NCBI GenBank assembly: GCA_963575745.1
Contig: CAUYUJ010004335.1
Span: forward strand, 458,856-522,855
Length of the DNA stretch: 64,000 nt
Source of the DNA: Prorocentrum cordatum
Lineage: Eukaryota; Sar; Dinophyceae; Prorocentrales; Prorocentraceae
Direction of reading: 5' to 3'
A program made the position numbers and the translations under genes. Below the pieces are notes generated by a model, which worked only from the letters and a program-made list of their open reading frames with translations, searched no databases and had not been told where the DNA came from. Positions 33,183 through 45,547 of the stretch are shown in pieces (within the stretch, counting starts at the first letter, position 1; each line of letters opens with the position of its first letter).

Positions 33183-34130
33183 CCTGTCACCAATGTACCA
33201 GACGTGGTGTTTTGTAAGGATTCAGGATTCAGCGGGTGCAACAGTTACGTTGGTTCCCTGTGTTGAAGTCCTTGGAATGGCGCTATGGCGCGGTTCAATA
33301 TCTTCAAGACGCAGCAGTCATGTTGATCCGTGGCGTTGGAATCCCGAAAACACTGTTGTGGCATGCTTCAAGGTCTTCACACGGGTGCCTTCCAACGAAG
33401 CACTTCCATCAATGGGAATGAACCGCTGTAGGGGCCTATGAGGAGGGAGCTTGGAGGGTGGGTGTACTCCAATATCGTTGATGGCTCTTGGGTTTACACT
33501 GGTCCTCCTCCTCCTCCTCCTCCTCCTCCTCCTCCTCTTCCTCCTCCCATTGCGGCGCACGACCAGAGAGCGGTGAACCCGAATCCGCCACCACGCCTCG
33601 CGTGCGCCCGCGCGCGGGTATCCACCTGGCTACGGCAGCGGTGCCTTCGGACGCCGCCAAGAATACACCTCCGATGGAGGGTCGGAGCGAAAGAAAGAAG
33701 TCGTACTCTGAATTATCGATCGGTGAACCAACGTAGACCCCGATTAATGCCATTTTACCAGTATAATGTATCAAAACCGTTTAACCATTATTTTGGGGAG
33801 ACAGTTAAACAATGGTGTAGTGCGCCTATAGAAAACAAAAGGGAGGCGGGGCAAACTGGATCGCTGGAAACGTCCCCGCGACTGCCCTGGCGCCCTGCGT
33901 GCAGGGACAGATTCCTGCGCACCCCCTCTTGGCGTCAGGCCACGCCTGCCACGCGCTGCGACCCCAGCGTGGACAGAGACTGCGCTCAGGGACCACTCCG
34001 TGCGCACCGCACACCCTGTCTGGGTTGCGAACGAGCCACACCTGACACGCCCGAGTCTGTCGTGGTGGGGACCCTCCCTTGCGCACGCCCTCTGGTGCCG
34101 AGAGGGCCATAAGTGCTTCAAGATGGCCTC
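33183..34130. other. Unassigned DNA with a (TCC)n tract
   Basis: CTCCTC tract at 33,500-33,550. No recognised product elsewhere on either strand. Confidence 0.4.
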
Positions 34131-34224
34131 CAAAATGGCGCAATATGGCCCAAGTTGGTCCAAGTTGGTTCAAGATGGCCTCATCAGACCGGCGACGTAT
34201 GATGAACATATCTTGCAACAAGAC

Positions 34225-34495
34225 AAGAGAAGGGCTAGACCAGGTTACGACGAAGGCCGAATCGCCCTCCAGGCCGGCCCTCAGCAAGCCGCTCAGTTCG
34301 AGGCCGCACCAAGCCTACACCAGGTTACAGCGAAGGTCGCACCGCCCTTTGGGCCAAACTTGCGGGGCTAAGCCAGGATACGATGAAGGCCGTCCCCCTT
34401 CTGGGCCACGCAAGTGGGGCTACACCAGGTTACAATGAGGGCCGGCACGCCCTCCAGGCTAGACAGAAGGGGCTACACCAAGCTACAATGTCACA
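34225..34495 (+). repeat. Degenerate minisatellite (CTACACCAGGTTACNACGAA)
   Basis: The motif GCTACACCAGGTTAC-GA-GAAGGCCG recurs at about 34,229, 34,312, 34,371, 34,420 and 34,470, with CCGCCCTCCAGGCC-like joiners. Spacing is irregular (about 50-80 bp). A CAAGATGGCC/CAAGTTGG repeat lies just before it (34,115-34,185). Confidence 0.65.
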
Positions 34496-34569
34496 TCGGC
34501 ATTATTCCTGGTACCGAGGTATATACAGGTGGCATCGATCGGCATCCATGTAATTTTTTCCAGGGGGAC

Positions 34570-37430
34570 AGATAACAAATAAGTATTCGGATGCGAACTA
34601 ATGGCAGTCGGGATCCCGGGGGGAGGGGGGGGGTCATCTTTTTTTAAACCGGTTTTGGACACTACGTGGTGCTATCTGTGTGGGGAATTCTAAATGTTGC
34701 AATTGATTTTTACAAGAGAGCTGACACATCTCATGCTCTTGCAAACATCCCACCCACCCACCCACCCGCAACTTGGTTTGCAAAACCCGTGCGGCGGCGA
34801 TTGCGATGAGTATTTGGCGCTGGCTGGTGCATCTCTGCGGTCGCGCCCGCCCGCGCATGCACGCGCGCGCAGCGGCCATCTTGTTTGGTGCGACCGACCC
34901 GGCCGCGGTGGCACTGACCGCTGGACGCATCCCAGCGGACACTCCCATGCGATTTGGCGACTTGGGCGGGCCCAGTATCACGGCAGCGTCGACAACGGTA
35001 GGCACGATGATGGTAGTAGCGATGCTGGTGACGAGGTTGACAACGACGGCGGCGCGGTCAGTGCGGGCGCCGATGCTAATCACGCCGAAGACGATGACGG
35101 CGTCCTCACATCGGTGATGAAATCTTTTGGAAAGATTTCGACATGCGCGCGCGGCCGACGCGCGAAAGCTGCCGCATTGTATTGTTTGACACGGGTCGTG
35201 CCCCCCCAACACGCGCGCAAAGGCGTGCGAATGATTTCGGCATGCGACCCGAGAGGCCCGTCTGACAGAATGTCATGGAAAGTGTTGGAAAGCCAATGGC
35301 TTTCTTATGAGTTCGCGAAAGCGCGAGCGCGAGCTTTTTTGAAAACTGATGTTGCGGAGCAATTGTATGGTTTCGGGACGCTCGTGCGCGTGCACTTCGT
35401 CTCTTGTTTGCAACGGGTTCTCGCGATGGCACGCGCGCAGAAGGCGTTCGAACGATTTCGACATACGCGCGCCCGAAGCCCGTTTGGTAGCATTTTTTTG
35501 ATACGAATTCGCAAGAGCGCGCATTTTTTTTGTTTATGCAAATCCGCGTTGCGAAAACGTATTTGTGTGACGCTCGATTTTGAATTTCATACGAAGCCGC
35601 GACAATGCGCGTGCGCGACAACGCGCGCGTGTGCGTTTCGCCCCATTGTTTTGCAAGGGACTCTTGAGAGCTGATGATTTCTGATCAGCGAGTGCGCGCG
35701 CATAGGTTTTTTTTTTGGGGGGGGCAGAGGATGGCGGGAGTGGACGAGTGGTTGGGCTGGGATGGACTGGGTTCATATTTAGGATGACCGATGGGGCAGG
35801 ATCGTATGTAAATTGCACATCCCCAGGGGGACCGATAAGTCTTCGGGGGGGTGGTGTAGTCTGTTCTCTGTTTATAGAAAGGAGGGTCTATGTTCTGCAA
35901 TGCGTGTGGAACAAGACATGTGGTGCAATGTGTGGTGCAGTATAGGCGGTGCAACCTACATTGAGAAATACAGGTGGTGCAATGTCTGTGGTGCAGTGTT
36001 TGTTGTGCGGTTTATGTTGTGCCGTCTATATGGCGCAGTCTGTCTGGTGCAATCGACGCTGTCCAATATATGTTGTGATGCACTCTGCGTTGTGCAACCT
36101 ATGTGGGGTAATTAATTGGTGTTCGCAATGAATTGCCCACTCCACTGCTCGCGCAAACATGCCACCCACCCACCCGCAACTTGGTTTGCAAACCTCATGC
36201 GGCGGCGATTGCGATGAGTGCTTGGCGCTGGCTGGTGCATCTCTGCGGCCGCGCCAGCCTTCGCATGCGTGCGTGCGCATCGGCCAGGTAGTTTGGCGCG
36301 ACCGCCGAGGTCGCGATGGTGCTGACCGCTCGGCGCATCCCAGCGGGCATTTGAATGCGAGTCGGCGGCTTGGGCGGATGCGGTATCATGGCAACGTCGT
36401 CAATAGTGAACACGATGACGATGATAGTGGCAATGTTGGTGGCGACAACTGTAGACACGATGATGATGATAGTGGCGATGGCGGCGCCGATGCCGGTCAC
36501 GCAAACGACGATGACGGCGTCTTCGAGTCGGTGATGAAGGTTTGGAAGGAATTCGAAATGCGCGCGCGCCAGACGCGCGAAAGTGGCCCGCATGGTATTA
36601 TTTGAAACGGATCGTGCCACCCCAGCACGCGCGCCACGGCGTTCGAACGATTTCGACACGCGCGCGCGAAAGCGCACATGTTGAAACACTTGTGTTTTTC
36701 TTCAAAAAAATCGCAAACGCGCGAGCGCAAGTTTGTTTTCGAACATCCGGGTTGCGAAACCAAGTGTTTTTTGTATGTTTTTTGACACTCGATTTTGAAA
36801 TCCTTCCGAAACCAAGAAATTATTTCAAGGATTGCGGCATGCGCGCGCGACGATGCGCGCGTGTGATTCTCGCGACGGCACGCGCGCCAGGGCATTCGGG
36901 CGATTTCGAAATGCGCGCGCGACGCCCGTTTGATAGTATTTTATTGACACGGTTGAACACCTGTGGTGTTCTTAAGAATTCGCAAAAGAGCGCGCAAGCT
37001 TTTGTTGAACATCCGTGTTGCGAAACCCTATTTCTGTTTTTTGGACACTCGATTTTGAAATCCTTTCGGAACCCAGAGTTTTTTGAAAGGGGATTTTGAC
37101 ATGCGCGCGCGACGATGCGCGCGTGTGCACTTCGTCCCTTTTCGGCAAAGGGTTCTTGAACACCTATGACTTTAGACAAACGAATGTGCGCGCCATCTTT
37201 TTTTTTGCAAGGGAACCGACGGGGGGAGGTCGATACCAGCCTGGCTGGGGTTGTATGAACTCACAAGTAAAATGGATATTGGGTCAGAACCCTCTGCGTT
37301 TTACATCGGTTCCCAGTGAGTGGCTAATTCCGGGGGGTGGGAGGGGGGTAGAACCTATCTGTTTCAAAAAAGAGAATCTACAAGTTATGGATCAATCTAT
37401 GTGGAATCAACTAACTTTGTGACGGCGACG
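34570..37430. repeat. Composite satellite-like repeat block B
   Basis: Two further units of the block A family, with heads at about 34,740 and 36,145, both of the GCG-core type (units 1-2 of block A). A partial tail lies at 34,575-34,660 and full tails at 35,735-35,890 and 37,210-37,390. The same (CG)n palindromes and TTTGCAAGGGA segments are present. It is separated from block A by about 9 kb of unrelated DNA. Confidence 0.85.
35885..36115 (+). repeat. GTGCA-based ~15-bp minisatellite
   Basis: Units such as TGTGGTGCAATGTGTGGTGC and TATGTTGTGCCGTCTATATG recur at about 14-16 bp over 230 bp, between a satellite tail and the next head. Block A lacks this expansion, but its tails end in the related CTATGTCATGCAA. 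Confidence 0.7.
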
Positions 37431-37690
37431 AGGCGGCGACGGCGGCGACATAGCGGCTAAACCGTCACACAGACCCAGAAACGACGGGCGGCGACGATGT
37501 GGCGACGAGGCGGCAACATAGCCGTAAGACCGACTGACAGGCCCAGACGACGGGCGGCGACGATTTGGCGACGAGGCGGCAACATAGCCGTCAGACCGAC
37601 AGGCAGGCCCAGACGACGGGCGGCGACGAGGCGGCGACGGGGCGGCGACGGCGGCCACATAGCTGCCAAACGCCAGACCGACCGTCGGAC
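37425..37690 (+). repeat. GGCGACGA minisatellite with ~66-bp higher-order unit
   Basis: GGCGACGAGGCGGCAACATA, then GCCGTNAGACCGAC, then CAGGCCCAGACGACG is repeated about two and a half times. Partial copies lie at either side. Terminates block B. Confidence 0.75.
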
Positions 37691-37699
37691 CCAGCTCCT

Positions 37700-39130
37700 T
37701 AGAACAGAACTAAGAATCCCTTAGTGCAATCACTGTTTGGGGAAACGCAAGTATGAAGCGCCTCCACTTCTCCCTCCTCGTCTTGCTCGGCAGCCGCTTG
37801 CGCAGCATCTCGGAGGGATAATCTCGGCAAGGAAAGCGGCCTCCATGGGGCCTAAACGCCCCTTCCGCTCCTCCTCCTTCTCCTCCCCGCCTTTCTCGGC
37901 TACACGAAACAATGACCCTGGGCAAGAGTGACCTTTGGTGCGCGGCCAAAGGGGGGTGCCCTGGGGACACCAACAGGCGCGCAAGCCGCTGCTATGGGCC
38001 CCATGGGGCCCGCACCCAAAGGTTACTCCGGCGAAAGGTCGCTCTTGCGCGTAGCCGACCTTCCTCCTCGTCCTCACCGTGTCGGCCGGGGCCGCGCGTG
38101 GGGGGGCGCCCAGGCCGTGTGGCCGCGCGATTCCGGCACGGCGCAGCGGCGATGGGCCGAGAGGCTCGCCGGGCGAGGCGCGCCTCTGGCTGTCCCTACC
38201 AAGCTCCCTGCCGTTGAATCCCCAAGCCGACTCCTGAGGGCACGGCCATCCTACACTGCTGGGACGAAGCCAGGACGAGGACAGATTCGGATGTATGATA
38301 CATCGTGTGTCTGAGATCCGGCGGCTCTGGAAGATGTATCGGGCGCCGAGGCCTTCCCAGAGCGTTTCGGAACGCTCTGAGACCGTTTTGGAACGCTCTG
38401 GAACGGATTTATCCTTGTCCCAACCCCGCCCGACACTGCCCTCTCAGGGCCGGTCCGGTCGGGCCGACATCGCGCGCCTGCATGACCCTGCCCTGCCTTG
38501 CCTTGCCTGCTGGGCATGGGTCCGGGAGGGCCATCGGGCAATCTGCGGAGGGCCCTCGTCGAGAGCCATGGGGGCTCCACCGCGCCCGCCGCCGCCGCCG
38601 CCGTCTGAGGGGAAACGATAAGGGGAGATGGGCTCAGGGGGCTTGAATCGGTGATACATCGCCGATAGATCGGCCATAGACCCCCCATCGCGGAAGCGCA
38701 TGCTCCTGGGCTGCGTGGGCTATCAGGTCCCTATCGGCGAAGAATGGGCCATTGGGAGCCGATGCGTTCCCCTTCGCCTACGGTCAGGCACTTTTGCTCA
38801 TCTAGCGTGTCGCGGCGGCAAAAGCTCGCGAGGTTTACGTGCTGGGGCGTGGGCGTGGTTAGCGCGTCGCACCGACGCGCGGTGGGCCAGAAGCTGCGAC
38901 GCGACACGCCAGGCTAAAGCTCCCGACCGCCCCCCCCCCTAACCTTGGCCCCTGAGCGTCGTCGTGGGGCGCCAGGGCGGGATCTCCGGCGGCGCGGGGA
39001 ACTCCACGGCGCTGGCCGCCACGGGGCGGCTGGCATTCTCGCCCGGCGGGCGCGGCGGCCCCGCGGCGTCCTGAGGCCTTCGGGGGGCAGGTGCTGGCGC
39101 CCCGGGGCGGGCGGCGGGGAAGGGCGGCCC
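37700..39130. other. Unassigned GC-rich DNA
   Basis: No product recognised. Contains a perfect 16-bp palindrome GGGCCCCATGGGGCCC (37,996-38,011), short repeats of GGAACGCTCTG near 38,370-38,405, and an inverted-repeat structure at 38,801-38,917 listed separately. Confidence 0.4.
38801..38917. other. Nested inverted-repeat structure
   Basis: The outer arms GCGTGTCGCG (38,805-38,814) and CGCGACACGC (38,900-38,909) are perfect complements. TAGC and GCTA extend the stem beyond a small bulge. Inside lies CGCGTCG-CAC-CGACGCG, a 7-bp hairpin. Could be an RNA structure or a fold-back repeat; no family recognised. Confidence 0.4.
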
Positions 39131-39174
39131 TCCTGGCTCTTGCCTCCTCTTCGCGCATCTCCGTCCCCACGCTT

Positions 39175-40330
39175 GCTCTCCTCCTCCTGCTCCTGCTCCT
39201 CCTTCCTTTCCCATCTCCCTCCTCCTGCCCTGTCCTCCTCGCACGTGGCCTCGGAAGGATGGTCAACCGTAGCCACCACTATCACCAAGCTGCTGCACGA
39301 GCTCCGGCTCTGGCGGCTTTGGCGGATACCTCGTCTGATACCCGATCTGCACTCAGGCCTCCCTCCTGCCTGTCCTCGTCCTCGTCCTGCTCCTCATCTT
39401 CCTTGAATTCCTCCTCCTCCTCATCTTCTTTCAATACCTCCTTCTCCTCCTCCTCCTCCTCCTCCTCCTCCTCCTCCTCCTTCTGCCTCCCAACGCTCAC
39501 GCTGCAGGCATTGACGTCAATCCTGACGCTGCCTTGCTTCCCCCCAGGCTGCCTTCGTGGACAACGACATTTTTATATATATATATGTATTTGGTGGCGG
39601 ACGGATAGCTTTGGGGGGGTCCAGTCAGATCGTATCATACTAGAGGGAGGGAGGGGAAAAGGAGGGGAACTGATCCTGCTCGCTGATGCCTGACGCGGTC
39701 ACTGTTGGGGGCCCTGTCAGCGCCCAGGTGGCCATAGGTCCTCTCTTTCATACCGCATCGTTTCACCACCCACCCCCTCTTCCCCGATGTGGGCGTGGCA
39801 GTGGCTGAGATAATTGGAAGGGGGTGGCAGAGAGTGCGCTAGGTCGTGAACAGACACCAAACATGTCAGATCCGTGGCAGTCTGGCAAGGTGGCGCACAC
39901 GAGGGGGGGGGAGGCATGTGGCGACACAGTTGACGGCAAGGCAAGTACCGTATGTTGCGAGTCACTTCCTACCTTATCTTCCTCTTCCTACTCCTGTCTC
40001 TTTTCTCCCACCTCCCTCCTTCTGCTTGGTCTCTTCCTTCTCCTCCTCCTCCTCCTCCTCGTCCGCTTCCTCCTCCTCCTCCTCCTCCTCCTCCAATCTT
40101 CTCCTCCTGACTGTCCTCGGCTCGTCCTCGTCCTCGTCCTCGCCCTCACCCTCGCCCTCGTCCTCGTCCTCGTCGTCGTCGTCGTCGTCGTCGTCGTTAT
40201 CCTCCTCCTCCTCCTCCTCCTCCTCCTCCTCCTTCCCCCCCCGCCCCCGCCCCGTCACCACCTTGCTCCATCTCCATCTCCATCTCCATCTCCATCTCCA
40301 TCTCCTCCTCGTCCTCCTTCTCCTGTTCTT
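39175..40330 (+). repeat. TCC/TCG-rich tracts with unassigned joiners
   Basis: Pyrimidine tracts at 39,180-39,240, 39,365-39,485, 39,975-40,100 and 40,110-40,330, the last passing from CGTCCTCGTC to (TCG)n to (CTC)n to (CATCTC)n. The DNA between (39,490-39,970) has no recognised gene. Confidence 0.75.
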
Positions 40331-41300
40331 CTTCAACACCATCTTGTCGTCGCCCTCGTTTCCACAACGAGAGGAAAAGAAACGGGAGGGAGAGGGGCCG
40401 GTCGGGGTCGGCACCCGAAAGGGCAGCCCCTCCAGGATAACAATCAAGGCTCAAGCCGTCTGGGGCTGCACCTGCCCAGCAGGGTTCTCAAGGAGAGCGC
40501 CTCCGCGTTCCCCAGTCAGGGCTGGCCTGGGGTTCTGAATCCCCATCGTGCTGCGATGCGCGGGCCGCCTGTCGGCCCGCAGCTCGCACTTGAGCCACGT
40601 CGTGCTCGCGGACGCCACTCCACCTACGTGCATCGTTTTGTGCAAGGCCTGCTCGCGAGGCTGCGGAGAGCAGCGCTGCCACGCTGATCCTTGCGGCCCT
40701 GGGGGAATGTATAGCAGGCGCTGCGCGGCGGATAAGCGGCGCGATCCGCATGTTGTCTTTTGCTCAGAGGGGCACGGAGGCCTCCAATGCAAGATGTTTG
40801 ACACGGGCATGCATGGTAATGTGGAACCTTGCCCTGGCTTCTGCGCCGGAGCTGCTCGCAGCCGCCGGGGTGCCTCTTACCACGGCACGTGCCTCGCATC
40901 AGCTTCCCTGGGGCCCTCCACGATAGAGCCCCCCAACAGCTGCAGAACATAAGATTCGAGCCCGGTCGCTGCAGCGCATCTGCCTGCAGCATCGCGTGGC
41001 CTCCACAAAAGGAAAGCATGCGTGTACAGCCCACTCCACGGGTTTTCAAAGCGCAAATGCGCATCTGAGATGGCTTCCCCTGGGACGCGCAACTCGACAA
41101 GTACGAAGTACATCTGCGCGCTCATCCCCCCTCGTAGCTCACTTTCCTCCGCTGCGGAGAGGGGCAGGGGAGGGGAATGGACAGAGGGAAGGAGGGGAGG
41201 CTTTCCCTCGGGGGAAAAGGGAGAGGCGGGTGGCGGGGAAGGGCGATGAGGGGTGGGTGGGATGGCGCCCCCTAGCCTAAACTCCGTCCCGAAACGCTCT
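40331..41300. other. Unassigned DNA
   Basis: A Cys-rich plus frame (about 40,550-40,950) and a minus frame (about 40,880-41,125) are both open. Neither shows a recognisable motif, and I do not call either. Confidence 0.3.
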
Positions 41301-41334
41301 GGCTATTGCGATGCGGCGCTTCCTGACAGGCTGC

Positions 41335-41725
41335 TCCCCAGCTTGTTCGTTGGGATCTCGTGGGAGGCCTTTCAGGGGCCTCTTGGAGGCAATTTGGAGG
41401 CCTCTTGGGGGCCGCTTGGAGCCTCTTCTAGGCCTCTTTGGGGCCTCTTGGGGCCTCTTGGGGGCCTCTTGGGGGCCTCTTGGCGCCTCTTGGGGGCCTC
41501 TCGGGGGCCACTTGGGGGCCTCCTGGGCGCCTCTTGGGGGCCTCTCGGGGGCCTCTCGGGGGCCTCCTGGGCGTCTCCTGGGCGTCTCTTGGGGGCCTCT
41601 TGGGGCGGAAGGCTCGGATGCTCGGTTCGTGTTCCCTCTCTTGGGCCCCTTTGGGGGCCGTCTTGGGGCCCTCGTCTTGGAGCCCTCTTGGGCAGTTTTG
41701 GGCGCCTCTTGGGCTGCCAATCAGC
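41335..41725 (+). repeat. GGCCTCTTGG array (~11-bp period)
   Basis: The most regular copy of this family: CCTCTTGGGGG units at 10-12 bp spacing for nearly 400 bp, with CCTCTCGGGGG and CCTCCTGGGCG variants. Explains long Gly/Leu/Trp and Pro/Arg frames in all six readings. Confidence 0.9.
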
Positions 41726-42179
41726 TTCATACCAACAGCCCAGGCACATTGGTGGGATTTTCAAGCACACGAGTTTTAGTCGGAGCGCCTTCGCGTAGTT
41801 TCAAGATAGTGCTCCCGCTGCAGACTTGGCTGCATTTCAAGATAGCTGCGTAGCCTCAGTTGTTAGGAGTCGCTCTCTGGCCCCAGCTTGGGCTACACTT
41901 CTGAATCATAATCCTTCCTCGTCGTTGCTGTCCCCCTCCTTTGCCCTCCTCCGCCTTCTGCCTTCCGCCGTCCTCTCATCCTACTTCTCCTCTCCTCTGT
42001 TTCCCCCCTTCTTCTTCCTCCTCCTCCTCCTCCTCCTCCTCCTCCTCCTGCTCTCCTGCCTCCTCCTCCAACGTACTACAACCCCCTTTCCCAATGGCAT
42101 AACAACCGATGTGCCGAATTCGGCAACCGCTATTTGGAGGTACCGGCCTTCTAGGACACCTGGTCCGCGGACAGAAAAG

Positions 42180-42320
42180 AGCTTCTCCTCCTCCTCCTCC
42201 TCCTCGTCGTCGTCGTCCTCCTCCTCCTCCTCCTCCTCCTCCTCCTCCTCCTCCTCCTCCTCCTCCTCCTCCTCCTCCTCCTCCCCCTTCTCCCCCTCCT
42301 CCTCCTCCTCCTCCGCTTTT
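42180..42320 (+). repeat. (TCC)n tract
   Basis: Almost pure CTC/TCC for about 130 bp, with one (CGT)n interruption. Part of a wider pyrimidine-rich stretch from 41,930. Confidence 0.95.
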
Positions 42321-42815
42321 GACTCCGCGGGTTGCGCCGCAGGCGCTAACCGTCGAAAAACGAGCGAGAGGGCGCAGGCGCCGCCTGCATCGAACAGACA
42401 GCAAGGCGTTGCGCGCGAGCCGCAGGCCAAAGGCAACGGGGGGCGCGAACCCGAGGAGGGAGGGGATAGGGGAAAATCCAGGAGCGAAGAGGGAGCGAGC
42501 GGAGCAGGGGCAGGGAAGGAGAGCCAGACAGCGAAGCGCAGACGCCGAAGAAGGGCGAGGGAGATAACCACATCAAAAGAAGGCGAGAGGGGGAGGGAAG
42601 AAGCAGGGCGAGTGGCAGGGCACAAGGCGAGCCCTCCGTCCCCAAGTCCCCGCCCTTTCGATTCAACTTTCCGCACGCGGGGGGGCGACGCGGCCGCGCG
42701 CCGCGGGAAGGTGCCGCGCCTCGGCGGGGTGTCCGCACCGTGCGCCGCTGGGTGCGGCGGGGGCGCCGAGGCGCCTTGGGGCGGCTGCGCGCGGTGTGCG
42801 CGCCGCAGCGTTCTC
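42321..42815. other. Unassigned GC-rich DNA between two simple arrays
   Basis: Open on both strands (Arg/Gly-rich plus, Pro/Ala/Ser-rich minus). No motif seen. Confidence 0.3.
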
Positions 42816-42819
42816 GGGA

Positions 42820-43696
42820 TGCTGGTGATGATAGTGGTGGTGATGATGATGGTGATGAAGACGACGATGACGATGCTGATGCTGATTATGACGCTGATGA
42901 TGATGCTGATGAAGATGAGGACGTCGATGATAACGATGATGATGAGGCTGATAGTGATGATGATGATGCCGATGCTGATGATGACGATGCTGATGATGAT
43001 GCTGACGATGACGATGATGCTGATGCTAATGCCAATGATAATAATGATGATGTTGATGATGGTATTGGTGATGATGCTGATGCTGATGCTGATGATGATG
43101 CCACTGCTTATGAATATGCTGCTGATGATGCTCATGATGATGGCGACATTGATTATGAAGATGCTGATGCTGATGCTGCTGCTGATGCTGCTGCTGGTGA
43201 TGATGGTCATGATGCTGGTGATGACGATGGTGCTGACGCTGCTGATGTTGTTTGTGATGATGACGATGTTGATGCCGACGACGCTAATGCTGCTGTTGCT
43301 GCTGAATGCTGATGATGATGCTGGTAATGACGACGACCATCATGTCGATGACGACGATGAGCATGACGACGAGGATGATGATGATGATGCTGATGACGAC
43401 GATGGTGATGCTGATGATGCTGGTGATGATGCGGATGACGACACTGACTATGGAAATGCTGCTGCTGCTGATGCCGATGCTGCTGAGTATGATGATGGTG
43501 TTGATGCTGGTGATGAAGATGATGCTGATGCTGTGGGTGATAAGAACGATAATGCTGACGACGACGCTGATGATGACGCTGCTGAGGATGATGGTGCTGA
43601 TGATGCTGCTGATGATGAGGACGCTGACGACGGCGACAATGCCTATGATGATGATGCTGATGCGAATGATGATGAGGATGATGCTGATGATGTGCT

Positions 43697-43730
<34 letters not shown>

Positions 43731-44135
43731 ATGGCGATTCTGAGGCTGATGGGGATGCTGCTGATGATGATGCTGATGATGACGATTATTCAGTTGATGA
43801 TGATGGTGATGGTGCTGATGCTGGCGATGATGACGATGATGATAATGCTGCTGCTGCTGGTGACGACGATGATGATGCTGATGATGATGACGACGATGCT
43901 GATGCCGAGTGCTGATGAAGATGACGATGATGCTGATACTGATGATGATGATGCTGATGCAGCTCATCCTGCTGCTAATGATGTCGATGATGATGCTGCT
44001 GCTGATGATGATACTGTTGATGATGGTGAATGTTAATAGTGATGATGCTGTTGCTGATGCTGCTGCTGATGATGGTGATGCTCCTGATGATGGTTACGGG
44101 GATGGTGCTGACGAGCGGTGAACGGTGATGACGAT
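42820..44135 (+). repeat. (GATGATGCT)n-type trinucleotide array
   Basis: About 1.3 kb of GAT, GCT and GAC triplets in mixed order with few interruptions. It produces a single very long open frame (poly-Met/Leu, poly-Asp/Ala) on the plus strand and Ile/Ser frames on the minus. Stop codons are absent because of the triplet make-up, so the length of the frame is not evidence of a gene. Confidence 0.9.
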
Positions 44136-45290
44136 TGATTGTGATGCTGATGCTCTCGATGAGCCCCCTCTTCTCGGCTCCCTCTGTATCCGTCTTTGCC
44201 TGTCGCTCGCTCTGCCTCTCTCTCTCTCTCTCTTCCCTTTCATCTCGTCATCATTTCTGGAAAGAGGGGCAGTGGTCGCATCATATATGACGGTGCGAAC
44301 TGATGTGCACAATGGATTGGGTTTCTCCTGCAAGGCGGGCCTCATTCCATGGCACGTGTCCCAAGAATCCACGCGTGTACAATGACGATGGCGATGGGAC
44401 CAGTCAGTGCCCACACATGACTGCGACGATCACCACCATGTACTCATCATCGCCGTGGCTCAAGGCTTGCCTGTTGGAGCCGTACTTTCGCAAGTGCTAG
44501 AATTATCCTGGTCGTGGTAGCACAACCAAAGGAGTGCACCGTGCATGCACAACAACGGAGCGACACAACACCATCACGGTCATGCGCAAACCCGATGGCG
44601 CTCCGCCGCATCCCAGACATCACGATGCAAGAAACGGAGAAACCAACCATTTGAATCCTGCTGGCGCAGGACGGGGGTCGAAGCGAACGCAATGATGACC
44701 AAGCGTCCGCATTTGACTGTAATTGGGCCATCGGGGAACAAACATTGCAACGCCCGCCTCGAGAGTTTCCTTGACTGTGCAATCGACTGGACACCCAAGC
44801 ATCAACACGGAGGCAATCATGAACACGGTTCCATACCGTATCTAATTCAGCCTGGCAGCGTCCTGTGCAGCAATTTGGCGTTAATGCTGGGCTGTCCAGG
44901 CAATTCTGCCGATGTTGAACGCGTCTGCGATTTCGGCAGGGCACCCTCAGTCACAACCGCTCTCGCGGACTCCTGGGCCTGTCTTCCACACGGCGTGCAA
45001 ATGACGCAGATATGGAGGTTGGACTTGCCGTGCCTTGGCCAGATGCGGGCGCCGAACTCAGATTCTAGTGGCTCGGATCCAACACCCATGCAGTCCTAAA
45101 ACGTGCGGACTCGTGCTCCTCCCCCGTCGTGTGTCGCAGCGGAAACACCTCCGCCACCGCCAGGGAGAGGGCTTCCCAGCTCCCCAACTGGTGGGCAAGA
45201 GACTATACAACACCCGTGCGACCTCGCCAACTTAAGCGGGAGGGCGCACGCAAGGCTGTGCAGCGCCACTGGAAGAGCACGAGGAGGAAT
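44136..45290. other. Unassigned DNA
   Basis: No recognised product on either strand. One plus frame at 44,545-45,099 stays open for 184 codons but has no motif. Confidence 0.35.
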
Positions 45291-45293
45291 TTG

Positions 45294-45397
45294 CACTTTC
45301 TTCCAAGGGCCACGTGGTTCTCGCAATGGCGCCACATTCGATTGGCGTCTGATGCGGGCCACCCTATTTGAGAGCTAGGTCGCACCCCTGGCACAAC
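45294..45397 (-). repeat. Split direct repeat B2
   Basis: Copy of B1 and presumed 3' end of element 2. About 90 bp containing an A-rich run (45,410-45,420) separate A2 from B2. Confidence 0.8.
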
Positions 45398-45486
45398 TTC
45401 TTCTGAACAAAAAAAATACAACTGGTCAGGCACGCAATGCGATGGCCTTTGGAACGACACCGTAATATTTACGGCCAGGTAAGAAC

Positions 45487-45545
45487 CAATAGCATTGCAC
45501 GCTCTGTTCCACTCAGCGAGGGCCCCGTCCCACAACGCTGCTACA
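45487..45545 (-). repeat. Split direct repeat A2
   Basis: Copy of A1 in the same orientation, separated from B1 by only two bases (TA), as expected for the B-A junction of this element type. Confidence 0.8.
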
Positions 45546-45547
45546 TA

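Noticed and set aside
18430-37430. CRISPR-like array (repeated head sequence with variable spacers)
   Set aside because: Units are over 1 kb, spacers are simple sequence, and the window is eukaryotic.
39270-39292. CCGTAGCCAC as a possible sense spliced leader
   Set aside because: Only about ten matching bases, then divergence; chance level.
41826-44036. A 736-codon plus-strand open frame
   Set aside because: Built from (TCC)n and (GATGCT)n tracts; no stop because of triplet composition, no domain.
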